From NCBI RefSeq assembly GCF_000282375.1, contig NZ_AKJK01000048.1, positions 1 through 64,000 on the forward strand: DNA of 64,000 nucleotides, written 5' to 3'. The DNA is from Pseudomonas sp. GM50 (GTDB taxonomy: Bacteria > Pseudomonadota > Gammaproteobacteria > Pseudomonadales > Pseudomonadaceae). Numbering within the stretch: the stretch's first letter is position 1; every line of letters begins with the position of its first letter. Below the pieces are notes generated by a model. The model saw nothing but the letters and a program-made list of their open reading frames with translations. It was not told the origin of the DNA and searched no databases. Positions 34,295 to 44,640 of the stretch are shown here, piece by piece. A program made the translations under genes and the position numbers.

Positions 34295-35253
34295 GACCGG
34301 ACCTCCAGTTGACGGCGTCCGAGGTAGAGATAAAGCATGGCGATGACTGCAACCACCAGAAACAACAGCGTCGAGGCCGCGCTGCCGTAACCGACGTCCT
34401 GGAACTCCACCAGGTGCTGGCGGGCATACACCGACATACTCATGGTGCTCGATGAGTTCGAGGTCAGCACGTAGATCACGTCGAATACCCGCAGGGAGTC
34501 GAGGATGCGGAAGATCGCCGCCACCAGCAGTGCGGGCATCAACAGGGGAAGCGTGACACGCCAGAACACCTTCAGCGGATGAATGCCATCGACCCTGGCG
34601 GCTTCGTAGCAATCGCTCGGCAACATCTGCAAGGCCGCCAGCATCAGCAGCGTGACAAAAGGCACGGTCTTCCAGACGTCGACGATGATCACCGCCCACA
34701 TCGACAGATCCGCATCTGCCGTCCAGGCCAGGGGCGCGTCAATCAGGCCGAGGCTCAGCATCAGGTGATTGATGATGCCGAACTGGTCGTTAAGCATCCA
34801 TGACCAGATCTTCGCCGAGACAATGGTCGGGATCGCCCACGGAATCAGAATCAACGCACGCACCAGCGAGCGGCCGGTGAACTTGATGTTCAGCAGCAAC
34901 GCCACCAGCAGTCCCAGTACGACTTCCAGGCCCACCGACACCACGGTGAAATGCAAGGTGTTGCGCACCGCGTTCCACCATTGTGGATCGACCAGAATGC
35001 CCGACCAGCTGGAACCGTTGTGGAACAGATAATTGGCAAAGCCTATGAAGGTTCCGCCACCGGTGTCCGCCAGGTTGGCGTCGGTCAGGCTGAACCAGAA
35101 TGTGCGCAATAACGGCCAGGCTGCCACCAGGGCCAGACACAGCAACATCGGCGTCAGAAACAGCCAGGCAGCGCGCACTCGGCGACGTTGTACGGGCGTT
35201 TCCCTGGTGAGCAGAAGCTCGTCACAGGGGACATGGGTAGAAGAGACAGACAT
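34291..35253 (-). CDS. ABC sugar importer permease (MalF-like)
   Basis: A 320-residue inner-membrane permease of the CUT1 type. The first span is AAWLFLTPMLLCLALVAAWP, and the EAA-loop is CYEAARVDGIHPLKVFWRV followed by TLPLL. It is the first permease after the binding-protein gene (21 bases) and overlaps the MalG-like permease by 4 bases. AAGGAAA lies upstream of ATG 35253. Together the two permeases form the channel of the sucrose importer. Confidence 0.93.
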   Translation of the reverse strand: MSVSSTHVPCDELLLTRETPVQRRRVRAAWLFLTPMLLCLALVAAWPLLRTFWFSLTDANLADTGGGTFIGFANYLFHNGSSWSGILVDPQWWNAVRNTLHFTVVSVGLEVVLGLLVALLLNIKFTGRSLVRALILIPWAIPTIVSAKIWSWMLNDQFGIINHLMLSLGLIDAPLAWTADADLSMWAVIIVDVWKTVPFVTLLMLAALQMLPSDCYEAARVDGIHPLKVFWRVTLPLLMPALLVAAIFRILDSLRVFDVIYVLTSNSSSTMSMSVYARQHLVEFQDVGYGSAASTLLFLVVAVIAMLYLYLGRRQLEVRS

Positions 35254-35274
35254 GGTGATTTCCTTCCTTGTGGC

Positions 35275-36549
35275 TTACCAGTTCCGGCGTTTGATGCGCG
35301 TGAGTTCGCTTTCCAGTTCGGCCAGCGCCTGATCGACAGGCAACTCGCCCGCGAGCACGCCATGCACTCGATCGAAGAACGCATTGGAGACCCGTGGATA
35401 GCGATCGGCAGTGATGGAGGCGGGGCGCATCACCCCATCGTTGAGAATGCTGTGCAGCTGAGCGTAGTAAGGCATTGCCGCGAGCAATTCGGGGTCTTGA
35501 TACAGCGACTCGATAACCGGGTTATAGGCGCCTATCAGGGCACGATGTTTTTGCTCTTGGGCACTGGTCAGGTAGCTCACCAGTTCTGCGGCAAGTTTTG
35601 GGTGGGCGCTGTAACGCGATACCGCCAGACCCCAGCCACCGAGGGTGGATGCATGGCTGCCGGTCTCGCCGCCGCGGGGCAGGGGAGCAACCCCGACCTT
35701 GTCTTTTACGGCACTGTCCTGGCTTTGGACCAGGGCCCAGACATAAGGCCAGTTACGCATGAACAGCGCATTGCCCGACTGGAACACGCCACGGCCTTCC
35801 TCCTCGGTGTAATTGAGTACGCCACGCGGGGAGATGTCGCCGACCCAGCTTTTGGCCAGGGTCAACGCCGTTCTTGAAGCCTGACTGTTGACCACGATGT
35901 CGCCTCGTGAATTGACCAGCCCACCTTGCGGTTGGCTGCTGATCCACTCCAGCGCATTGCACGTCAGGCCCTCGTAGGCGCGCCCTTGAAAGATGTAACC
36001 CCACGCATTGGGATTCCCGGCAGTGCGCTCGGCCTGTTGAATATTCCTGGCGGTAGCGGTCATTTCCTCCCAGGTCTGGGGAACCTGCTGGTTGTACTTC
36101 TCGAGCAAGTCCTTGCGGTAATACAGCAGGCCCGAGTCGGTGAACCACGGCATCGTCACCAGCCGCCCGTTCACCGTGGCGTTATCCACCTGTGCCTGGA
36201 AGTAGCCTTGGGTCGCGTTGGCGGGAAGCACCTCGCGCAGGTCCATCAGGTGTTTAGCCAGCATCCCCGGCCACACCATATCGATTTGAATGATGTCGAT
36301 GTCGGCGGACTGCGCACTGAGGATCTGTTGGTAGAACGACAATCGCTCGGTCGCCGAGTTAGGCGTGGAAACCACCTCGACGTTGTTGCCGGTCTGTTTC
36401 GACCATGCCTCGACAGCCTCCTTGCAGAGTTGTAACTCGGCACCCACCGCACCGCACGAGATCGTCAAATTGGCTGCGCTCGAGAGGGATGAAAGCCCGG
36501 CACAGAGGGTGAACAGTGCTGCTGGAAGAAGAGATTTGAGCTGTTTCAT
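35275..36549 (-). CDS. Periplasmic sugar-binding protein of the ABC importer
   Basis: A 424-residue extracellular solute-binding protein (family 1). The signal peptide is SLLPAALFTLCAGLSSLSSA|AN. Family features include SAQSADIDIIQIDMVWPG, LLYYRKDLLEKYNQQVPQTW, WGYIFQGRAYEGLTCNALEW and VGVAPLPRGG, seen in CUT1 trehalose/maltose/sucrose binding proteins. ATG 36549 has AGAGGG upstream; the longer frame to 36717 has biased composition and lacks a site. It is first in the leftward operon, with a LacI-type operator inside its promoter. Confidence 0.93.
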   Translation of the reverse strand: MKQLKSLLPAALFTLCAGLSSLSSAANLTISCGAVGAELQLCKEAVEAWSKQTGNNVEVVSTPNSATERLSFYQQILSAQSADIDIIQIDMVWPGMLAKHLMDLREVLPANATQGYFQAQVDNATVNGRLVTMPWFTDSGLLYYRKDLLEKYNQQVPQTWEEMTATARNIQQAERTAGNPNAWGYIFQGRAYEGLTCNALEWISSQPQGGLVNSRGDIVVNSQASRTALTLAKSWVGDISPRGVLNYTEEEGRGVFQSGNALFMRNWPYVWALVQSQDSAVKDKVGVAPLPRGGETGSHASTLGGWGLAVSRYSAHPKLAAELVSYLTSAQEQKHRALIGAYNPVIESLYQDPELLAAMPYYAQLHSILNDGVMRPASITADRYPRVSNAFFDRVHGVLAGELPVDQALAELESELTRIKRRNW

Positions 36550-36570
36550 AAAGCCCTCTTTATTTTTGTT

Positions 36571-36599
36571 TTTAGAAAAGTTAACGTTAACATCGTCAA
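36571..36599 (-). promoter_or_regulatory. Promoter with LacI-type operator for the sugar ABC operon
   Basis: Read leftward, TTGACG at 36599-36594 can serve as a -35 element and TCTAAA at 36576-36571 as a -10, with a 17-base spacer. The perfect 12-base palindrome GTTAACGTTAAC (36580-36591) lies within that spacer, an ideal place for repression by the LacI-family protein encoded at 29733-30725. The divergent porin gene starts 126 bases to the right and may share control. Confidence 0.6.
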
Positions 36600-36621
36600 T
36601 GTAGCAGCGTATTTGCGATGA

Positions 36622-38283
<1,662 letters not shown>

Positions 38284-38287
38284 TGTG

Positions 38288-38368
38288 AGAGCGGGCTTGC
38301 TCGCGAAAGCGGTGTGTCAGTCAACATCAAAGCTGAATGACACACCGAATTCGCGAGCAAGCCCGCTC
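38288..38368. repeat. Inverted REP pair (REPIN) between convergent genes
   Basis: GAGCGGGCTTGCTCGCGA at 38288-38305 and its inverse TCGCGAGCAAGCCCGCTC at 38351-38368 form a long inverted repeat. The inner bases (GGTGTGTCA and TGACACACC) extend the pairing. It fills the gap between the porin, which ends at 38283, and the convergent racemase gene, which ends at 38408. There it may end or stabilise both transcripts. Confidence 0.85.
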
Positions 38369-38407
38369 CCACGGGGTTTGCGTCAGGCCGCTCCTACACG
38401 TCCATCC

Positions 38408-39646
38408 TTACCTGGACTTCAACACCTTGGGATTTGAATTACCCCAGATCGTATAGAGGTCGGCCAACAACGCGCCGTTGATGGTCTCAAGCTCAGTCTG
38501 GGTAATTTCTTCATCACCCTGTTTGCCATACAGTACCACTTCATCCCCCGCTTGCACGCCCTTGATCCCACTGACGTCAACCATCAGCGTATTCATGGTG
38601 ACCTTGCCGATCACCGGGGCGCGCTGGCCGTGAATCAGCACTGAGGCTTTGTTGGAGAATGCCCTTCGATAGCCGTCGGAGTAGCCGGCCGGGATGTTGG
38701 CGATCAATGAGTCTTTGCTCAGGGTAAAGGTGCGGTCGTAGCTGATGGTGCTGCCCGCCGGGTAGGCATTGACCGCCGCGACCCGCGACTTGAACTGCAT
38801 CACCCGTTGAAACTCGTTATGCCCGCCCACTGGATAACCATAAAGCGCAGCCCCCGGGCGAACCATGTCCAGCCAACCTTCGGGCACCTCAAGGGTGGTG
38901 AAGGTATTGGCGCAGTGCAGGGTGATCAGGCTGCGGTCCAGTTTGGCGTGCTCGATCAGCCAGCCGGACTGCTCCTTGAATGTGGCCAGCCCACGGAGAA
39001 CATCCTCGCGTTCCTCGACGGGAAAGTGAGTCATGATCCCGACGATATCCAAGTGATCCAGCCGCGTCACATCCACTGCCTGTTGTTGCCCCTGCGCCGT
39101 ACTCATCTCCAGGCCATTGCGGCTCATGCCCGCCGAATTCAGCGCCAAGTGAACCGGCAGCTTTACGCCCTTGCGGGTGGCCAGTTCATTGAGCTGGCGT
39201 GCAACCTCCAGGTTACCGACCAGTTCCTCAATGTTGTAGCGCAGTGCACCCTCGACTTCTTCAACGGTAGCGCTGCGCAAACGCATCAGTCGGCCCTTGA
39301 AGCCTTTTGCCCGCGCAACGCGTGCCTCCTCGTTGCTCGCTACGCCGATACAGGTGATGCCCATCCTGATGGCGGAGGGGATCAGTAAACCAATGCCGTT
39401 TCCATAAGCGTCGGCTTTCATCACGGCGCACATCTGGCTTTTACCCGCCAGCCGTTGCTGGAGCTTGGCGATGTTTCCTTCGAAGGCCGCCTGATCAATC
39501 TCAAGCCAGGTGTTGGCCTGGCCTGATTGATTGTCGGCGCGAGGATGTTCAGGTGTGGGATCAAGTAAAGGGGCGGCGTCGACCACAGGCATCATTGCCG
39601 AGAAAGCCAGTGCGAGTGTCAGCGTGCTGAGCATAAAACGTGGCAT
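38408..39646 (-). CDS. Periplasmic broad-specificity amino-acid racemase
   Basis: A 412-residue PLP racemase of the alanine-racemase fold with a signal peptide (FMLSTLTLALAFSAMMPVVD, cleavage near DAA). The PLP lysine is in AVMKADAYGNGIG, and LALNSAGMSRNGLEM matches the broad-spectrum racemase (Bsr) group more than housekeeping Alr. Such enzymes interconvert many amino acids (Lys, Arg, Ala, Gln and others) in the periplasm. ATG 39646 has GGAAGA upstream; the frame's earlier methionine is less likely. It diverges from the aminotransferase and amino-acid chemoreceptor, which suggests a link to D/L-amino-acid use. Confidence 0.88.
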   Translation of the reverse strand: MPRFMLSTLTLALAFSAMMPVVDAAPLLDPTPEHPRADNQSGQANTWLEIDQAAFEGNIAKLQQRLAGKSQMCAVMKADAYGNGIGLLIPSAIRMGITCIGVASNEEARVARAKGFKGRLMRLRSATVEEVEGALRYNIEELVGNLEVARQLNELATRKGVKLPVHLALNSAGMSRNGLEMSTAQGQQQAVDVTRLDHLDIVGIMTHFPVEEREDVLRGLATFKEQSGWLIEHAKLDRSLITLHCANTFTTLEVPEGWLDMVRPGAALYGYPVGGHNEFQRVMQFKSRVAAVNAYPAGSTISYDRTFTLSKDSLIANIPAGYSDGYRRAFSNKASVLIHGQRAPVIGKVTMNTLMVDVSGIKGVQAGDEVVLYGKQGDEEITQTELETINGALLADLYTIWGNSNPKVLKSR

Positions 39647-39975
39647 ATCGAGTCTTCCATACTGGATGAGGAAAGGCCCCATGCGCACGTGGATCTGGCA
39701 TCAGCCAGATCCCTGTGGCATCGAGCGAACAGCCATGGAATTTTTCAGCAAAGCCATCGTTTGTTTATGTGGAGTGACAGGCCTGACACAGCGGATGACG
39801 CTGTTAAACGGGACCAGACAACAGAGAATCCATCTGCACACTGGCAAGCACGGAATCGGCTGCCGAGGTGAAACTTTCAGCATTCTGAGTCGAGAGTCCA
39901 TTGGATAACAGCCGAGTCGGCCGCTTGAGTGGAGGGAGAATAACCGCACTCACTTCCCATTCTGGAAAGGTTCCC
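39647..39975. other. Divergent intergenic region, no gene recognised
   Basis: This 329-base gap separates the leftward racemase from the rightward aminotransferase, so it must hold promoters for both. No strong operator palindrome, riboswitch or small gene was recognised by eye. Open frames crossing it are short and lack ribosome-binding sites. Confidence 0.5.
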
Positions 39976-41259
39976 ATGCAAACGACTAATACGGTGTTGA
40001 TTCAGCCTTCGCGGTTCCCCGACCTGCAAAAGCCGCAGGAGGAGGCGGTCGATCGTGGAGATTTCGATCGTGTCATGGTCCCCAACTACGCACCTGCACC
40101 GTTTATCCCGGTCCGCGGAGAAGGATCGCGGCTCTGGGACCAGAGTGGTCGTGAGCTGATCGATTTCGCCGGCGGGATCGCCGTTAATGTGCTCGGCCAT
40201 GCTCACCCCAAACTGGTCAGTGTGTTGACGGAGCAAGCGAACAAGCTCTGGCACATCTCCAACGTATTCACCAACGAGCCCACACTGCGTCTGGCGCGCA
40301 AGCTGGTGGATGCAACCTTCGCCGACCGCGCGTTCTTCTGCAACTCGGGTGCCGAGGCGAATGAGGCGGCGTTCAAGCTCGCGCGACGGGTGGCCCACGA
40401 CCGTTACGGCGAGGAAAAATTTGAAATCATCGCCGCGGTGAACAGCTTCCATGGCCGAACACTGTTTACCGTGTGTGTGGGCGGCCAACCCAAATACTCC
40501 GACGGCTTCGGCCCGAGAGTCGAAGGGATCAGCCATGTACCGTTCAATGATCTGGCGGCATTGCAGAACGCAATCTCGGATAGAACCTGCGCGGTCGTCC
40601 TTGAGCCGATACAGGGCGAGGGCGGTGTGCTCCCGGCTGAACGTGCTTACCTGGAAGGTGCCCGCACGCTCTGCGATCAATTCAATGCGCTGCTGATCTT
40701 TGACGAAGTACAGACAGGCATGGGGCGCAGTGGAGAACTGTTCGCTTACCAGCATTACGGCGTTGAACCGGACATCCTGACCAGTGCCAAGAGCCTGGGG
40801 GGCGGGTTTCCGATTGGCGCGATGCTGACTCGCGAAGCGCTGGCTCAACATTTGGTGCCGGGCACCCATGGGACGACCTATGGTGGCAACCCTCTGGGTT
40901 GCGCGGTGGCCGAAGCGGTGTTTGACCTGGTGAACGATAGGGCCCTGCTCGATGGCGTCAAACAACGCGCAGAGCAGTTCAAGTCTCGCCTCGCGCAAAT
41001 GGCCGGGCAATATGGCGTGTACAACGAGATCCGTGGGTTGGGGCTGCTCATCGGTTGCGTGCTCAGTGACGACTGGCGCGGGCGAGCAAAGGAAATACTG
41101 AGTGCGGCCGCCGGGCAGGGGCTGATCTTGTTGCAAGCCGGTCCCGATGTTCTGCGCTTTGCCCCCAGCTTGATTGTGACCGAGGCGGACATCGTCGAAG
41201 GGTTGTCCCGGTTCGAGCGCACGCTTGAGCTGCTGACCCGGGCTGCAAATCAGCCATGA
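39976..41259 (+). CDS. Class III aminotransferase, ArgD/AruC-like
   Basis: A 427-residue PLP aminotransferase close to acetylornithine/succinylornithine aminotransferases. Motifs: [100 protein letters not shown] (lysine) and [20 protein letters not shown] 39976 follows GGAAAGG. It is ATGA-coupled to the chemoreceptor gene and divergent from the racemase, unlike housekeeping argD. The substrate may be ornithine or arginine derivatives or another omega-amino acid. Confidence 0.88.
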   Translation: MQTTNTVLIQPSRFPDLQKPQEEAVDRGDFDRVMVPNYAPAPFIPVRGEGSRLWDQSGRELIDFAGGIAVNVLGHAHPKLVSVLTEQANKLWHISNVFTNEPTLRLARKLVDATFADRAFFCNSGAEANEAAFKLARRVAHDRYGEEKFEIIAAVNSFHGRTLFTVCVGGQPKYSDGFGPRVEGISHVPFNDLAALQNAISDRTCAVVLEPIQGEGGVLPAERAYLEGARTLCDQFNALLIFDEVQTGMGRSGELFAYQHYGVEPDILTSAKSLGGGFPIGAMLTREALAQHLVPGTHGTTYGGNPLGCAVAEAVFDLVNDRALLDGVKQRAEQFKSRLAQMAGQYGVYNEIRGLGLLIGCVLSDDWRGRAKEILSAAAGQGLILLQAGPDVLRFAPSLIVTEADIVEGLSRFERTLELLTRAANQP

Positions 41260-43145
41260 ATATTCACCTTAAGTTCAGCCACAAAATCCTGCTGGCCGTC
41301 TCGCTGATTGTCGTCGCCGCGTTCGCGTTATTCACCGTCTACAACGACTATCTGCAGCGCAGCGCGATTCGTAAGGACCTGGAGAGTTATCTTCATGAAA
41401 TGGGCGATGTCACCGCGAGCAACATTGCCAACTGGCTGAATGGCAGAGTGTTGTTGATGGAGACCCTTTCACAGACGGTGGCGATCAATCCAACTCCGGA
41501 GAACATCGCGCTATTGCTGAAGCAGCAAGTCCTGGCGTCGACGTTCATCGCCACCTATGTAGGGGATAAAGAGGGTAAGTTCATGACTTACCCTGATGCC
41601 AGGATGCCGGAGGGTTACGACCCGCGTGCGCGCCCCTGGTACAAGGATGCCGTCAAGAGCAATGGCCCGACCATCACCGAGCCGTACCTTGACGCCACGA
41701 CCGGTAACCTGGTGATCACCGTCGTCGACGCCGTCAGCAAGGCCGGGCAGACCCTGGGTGTCGCTGGCGGTGATCTGGGCCTGCAGGCCATTGCCGAGAG
41801 TATCAATGCGCTGGACTTCAACGGGATGGGGTATGCCTTTCTGGTCAGCAGCGAGGGCAAGATTCTGGTTCACCCGGACAAGGCGCTGGTGATGAAGACG
41901 CTCGCCGATGTCTATCCGCAAGATACCCCGCGCATCAGCAGCGACATCAGTGAAGTGCGGGTTGATGGCAACACCCGCATCGTTACCTTTGCACCAATCA
42001 AAGGTTTGCCCTCGCTGAATTGGTCTATCGGTTTGTCCGTGGACAAGGACAAGGCGTTTTTGATGCTCAGTGAGTTCCGTGCTTCAGCACTGGTCGCCAC
42101 CTTCATCGCTGTGCTGATTATCATCGCGCTACTCGGCATGCTGATTCGCCTCCTGATGCAGCCGCTGCGGGTGATGACCGGGGCCATGCAGGATATCGCC
42201 GAGGGTGAAGGCGATCTGACCAAACGCCTGACCATCCAGACCCAGGATGAATTCGGCATCCTCGGTATGGCGTTCAACCGCTTCGTCGAACGGGTTCATG
42301 GTTCGATCCGCGAGGTCTCCTCGGCCACCGAGCAGGTCAACGAAGTCGCCCTGCGGGTGGTCAGTGCTTCCAATTCGTCAATGCTCAACAGCGATGAACA
42401 ATCCAGCCGGACGAGAAGCGTGGCCGCCGCCATCAATCAGCTTGGTGCAGCCGCGCAGGAAATTGCCCGCAACGCAGCGCAAGCGTCGCATCAGGCCAGC
42501 GATGCCCGGGGGCTGGCTGAAGACGGTCAGCAGGTGGTCGATAGAACTATCCAGGCGATGAACACGTTGTCCGAGATGCTCAGCACCTCCAGCGTCAACA
42601 TCGAAACCCTCAATAGCAAAACAGTGAATATCGGGCAGATTCTCGAGGTGATCAGCAGCATCTCCCAGCAGACCAATCTGCTGGCACTCAACGCCGCCAT
42701 CGAAGCTGCCCGCGCCGGCGAGGCCGGGCGCGGTTTTGCCGTGGTCGCCGATGAAGTCCGTAACCTGGCCCATCGCACTCAGGAATCGGCGCAACAGGTG
42801 CAGACCATGATTGAGGAGCTGCAAGTCGGCGCCCGCGAGTCGGTCAGTACCATGAGTCAGAGCCAGCGCCACAGCCTGGAAAGCGTGGAGGTCGCCAACC
42901 TGGCCGGCGAGCGCTTGAACAGCGTGACACTGCGCATCGGTGAGATCGATGGCATGAACCAATCGGTCGCCACCGCCACGGAACAACAGACCGCCGTGGT
43001 CGAGTCGATCAATACCGACATCAGGGAGATCAACACCCTTAACCGGGACGGCGTGGAAAACCTCCATTCGACCTTGCGGGCCTGCTCCGATCTGGAGCAG
43101 CAGGCGGCTCGTTTGAAGCAATTGGTGGGCAGTTTTCGGATCTGA
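41256..43145 (+). CDS. PctA-like amino-acid chemoreceptor (dCache, HAMP, MA)
   Basis: A 629-residue methyl-accepting chemotaxis protein. TM1 is [19 protein letters not shown] and TM2 is [20 protein letters not shown], near residues 275-300. The periplasmic dCache domain has Y121, R126, W128, Y129, Y144 and D173, the same positions as the amino-acid-binding motif of the PctA family. The HAMP domain is followed by the signalling tip [20 protein letters not shown] and [20 protein letters not shown]. No CheR pentapeptide is seen at the C-terminus. Its 4-base overlap with the aminotransferase gene suggests that sensing and use of the same amino acids are co-expressed. Confidence 0.93.
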   Translation: MNIHLKFSHKILLAVSLIVVAAFALFTVYNDYLQRSAIRKDLESYLHEMGDVTASNIANWLNGRVLLMETLSQTVAINPTPENIALLLKQQVLASTFIATYVGDKEGKFMTYPDARMPEGYDPRARPWYKDAVKSNGPTITEPYLDATTGNLVITVVDAVSKAGQTLGVAGGDLGLQAIAESINALDFNGMGYAFLVSSEGKILVHPDKALVMKTLADVYPQDTPRISSDISEVRVDGNTRIVTFAPIKGLPSLNWSIGLSVDKDKAFLMLSEFRASALVATFIAVLIIIALLGMLIRLLMQPLRVMTGAMQDIAEGEGDLTKRLTIQTQDEFGILGMAFNRFVERVHGSIREVSSATEQVNEVALRVVSASNSSMLNSDEQSSRTRSVAAAINQLGAAAQEIARNAAQASHQASDARGLAEDGQQVVDRTIQAMNTLSEMLSTSSVNIETLNSKTVNIGQILEVISSISQQTNLLALNAAIEAARAGEAGRGFAVVADEVRNLAHRTQESAQQVQTMIEELQVGARESVSTMSQSQRHSLESVEVANLAGERLNSVTLRIGEIDGMNQSVATATEQQTAVVESINTDIREINTLNRDGVENLHSTLRACSDLEQQAARLKQLVGSFRI

Positions 43146-43180
43146 GCGGATGCTGATGCCAGTCAGTCAAGCTCAACCCA

Positions 43181-43538
43181 TTGTGGGAGCGAGCCTGCTC
43201 GCGATAGCGGAGTATCAGATGCAGAAATGTTAAGTGGGCCGACGCCATCGCGGGCAAGCCCGCTCCCACAGGTATCTGCTTTGACCAACGGATGTGTGCC
43301 CGACATCAATCCCTTGTGGGAGCGAGCCTGCTCGCGATAGCGGTCTGGCAGTCACCGGAATGTTGAAGGTGCCGGCCTCATCGCGAGCAGGCTCGCTCCC
43401 ACAGGTATCTGCTTTGACGAACGGGTGTGTGCCCGACACTAATCCCTTGTGGGAGCGAGCCTGCTCGCGATAGCGGTCTGGCAGTCACCGGGATGTTGAA
43501 GGTGCCGGCCTCATCGCGAGCAGGCTCGCTCCCACAGG
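43181..43538. repeat. Tandem array of three REPINs, 133-base period
   Basis: Three inverted REP pairs start at 43181, 43314 and 43447, exactly 133 bases apart. Each begins TTGTGGGAGCGAGCCTGCTC and ends with the inverse AGGCTCGCTCCCACAGG, or AAGCCCGCTCCCACAGG in unit one. Linkers between units (TATCTGCTTTGAC...) are also conserved, and units two and three differ by only a few bases, which shows segmental duplication. It lies between the convergent chemoreceptor and beta-propeller genes. Frames crossing it are not genes. Confidence 0.9.
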
Positions 43539-43554
43539 TTGCGCCTAAGCTTAT

Positions 43555-44610
43555 TCAGAGCTGCACCCGTCGCAGTCTGCCGCTCAACGGGACGACGTTG
43601 TTGTCTGGCGTGGGCAGCGGCCGGCCGGTTAATCCCATGCCTTCGCTCACCAGTACCGCATCCTGCAACAGGCACAGGTTGGAAGGGGTATCCAGGCCGC
43701 GAGCGAGCACGACGACGTGGGCTGTTTGCAGGTTGCAACTCAGCAGTCGACCGGTGAAACGGGTAAAGCCGCCATGGAGCGGTTCGCCGTTCCAATCCGG
43801 CGGCAAGGGTTGCTGCAGGCGGTCGCAGAGTTCCAGGACCAACACGTTGCCCTTCGGACACAGCGCCAGTCCGGTGGGCAATTGCAGGCCGCGAATCAGG
43901 ACTTCGATCTGCCCGCTGGCCGGCCAGGCCCGAATCACCTGGCCTGCCTTATCGGCAAAGTCGATGCCTTTGCGCGTCGGGTCGCCTTGCAGTTCTCCGG
44001 AGAACAGGCTGATCAGCACGGCATCTGTCGCCGGTTCGTACACCAGGGTCACGGGAACGGCTTCCTGGCCCTGGTCCAGTTCGGGTAGCTGAACCAGCAC
44101 GCGTTCGTCCTGGCCGCTGGTGAACTCCACCAACTGATTGGTATCGGGTTTGACCGCCAGCCAACTGCGGCGAGTCGGGTGGTAACACAGCGCATTCAGA
44201 TTGCCACGGCTGTGAAACACTGGCTCGGGCGGGGTGTATTGCAGGTCCAGCAGTTTGGAGCCCTCGACGTAATCGGTCTGGCTGACCAGGCAGCGCCCGT
44301 CACCGCAGGCGATGTCCGACAGCCCCATGATTTCATCGCGCAGCATGCGGGCCTGCATGTTCATGGCGCGAAAACCTTGCGCCAGTGTTTCGCGGGGCAG
44401 GTAGGCGCCGGGTCTGTGCGGATCCGGTCGCAGTCGACTGATACGGCCGCTGAAGGGCTGGTCCGGCAGGCCCGAACCGGCTTCGGTCAGCAGCAGGCTG
44501 CCATCGCTTTGCAGACAGACGCCGCGAGGGTTGAGCAGGCCCTCGGCGATGATCGTGCTTGGGCGCAACGTCTCAGTCGGTTGCGCCGGGATATGAACGG
44601 GAACGGGCAT
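43555..44610 (-). CDS. ScyD/ScyE-like beta-propeller protein
   Basis: A 351-residue protein with repeated propeller blades: LLNPRGVCLQSDGSLLLTEA, FSGRISRL, GLQLPTGLALCPKGNVLVLE, and GLDTPSNLCLLQDAVLVSEG. This NHL/SMP-30-type pattern matches proteins annotated ScyD/ScyE family, named from the cyanobacterial scytonemin cluster. No signal peptide is evident. ATG 44610 has GGAGAG upstream. It is the last gene of the twelve-gene ebo-containing block, 30 bases after the VioB-N-like gene. Ebo and Scy proteins also occur together in cyanobacteria, so the association may be functional. Confidence 0.78.
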   Translation of the reverse strand: MPVPVHIPAQPTETLRPSTIIAEGLLNPRGVCLQSDGSLLLTEAGSGLPDQPFSGRISRLRPDPHRPGAYLPRETLAQGFRAMNMQARMLRDEIMGLSDIACGDGRCLVSQTDYVEGSKLLDLQYTPPEPVFHSRGNLNALCYHPTRRSWLAVKPDTNQLVEFTSGQDERVLVQLPELDQGQEAVPVTLVYEPATDAVLISLFSGELQGDPTRKGIDFADKAGQVIRAWPASGQIEVLIRGLQLPTGLALCPKGNVLVLELCDRLQQPLPPDWNGEPLHGGFTRFTGRLLSCNLQTAHVVVLARGLDTPSNLCLLQDAVLVSEGMGLTGRPLPTPDNNVVPLSGRLRRVQL

Positions 44611-44640
44611 AGGGTTTCTCTCCATGGACAAGGGGCACGA

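Noticed and set aside
43181..43538. Possible CRISPR array
   Set aside because: The period is 133 bases, the repeats are internal inverted pairs, the linkers are conserved and not variable, and no cas gene is near. It is a REPIN array.
43427..44092. Plus-strand frame running from the REPIN array into the propeller gene
   Set aside because: It is built from repeat sequence and antisense to a gene with propeller motifs.
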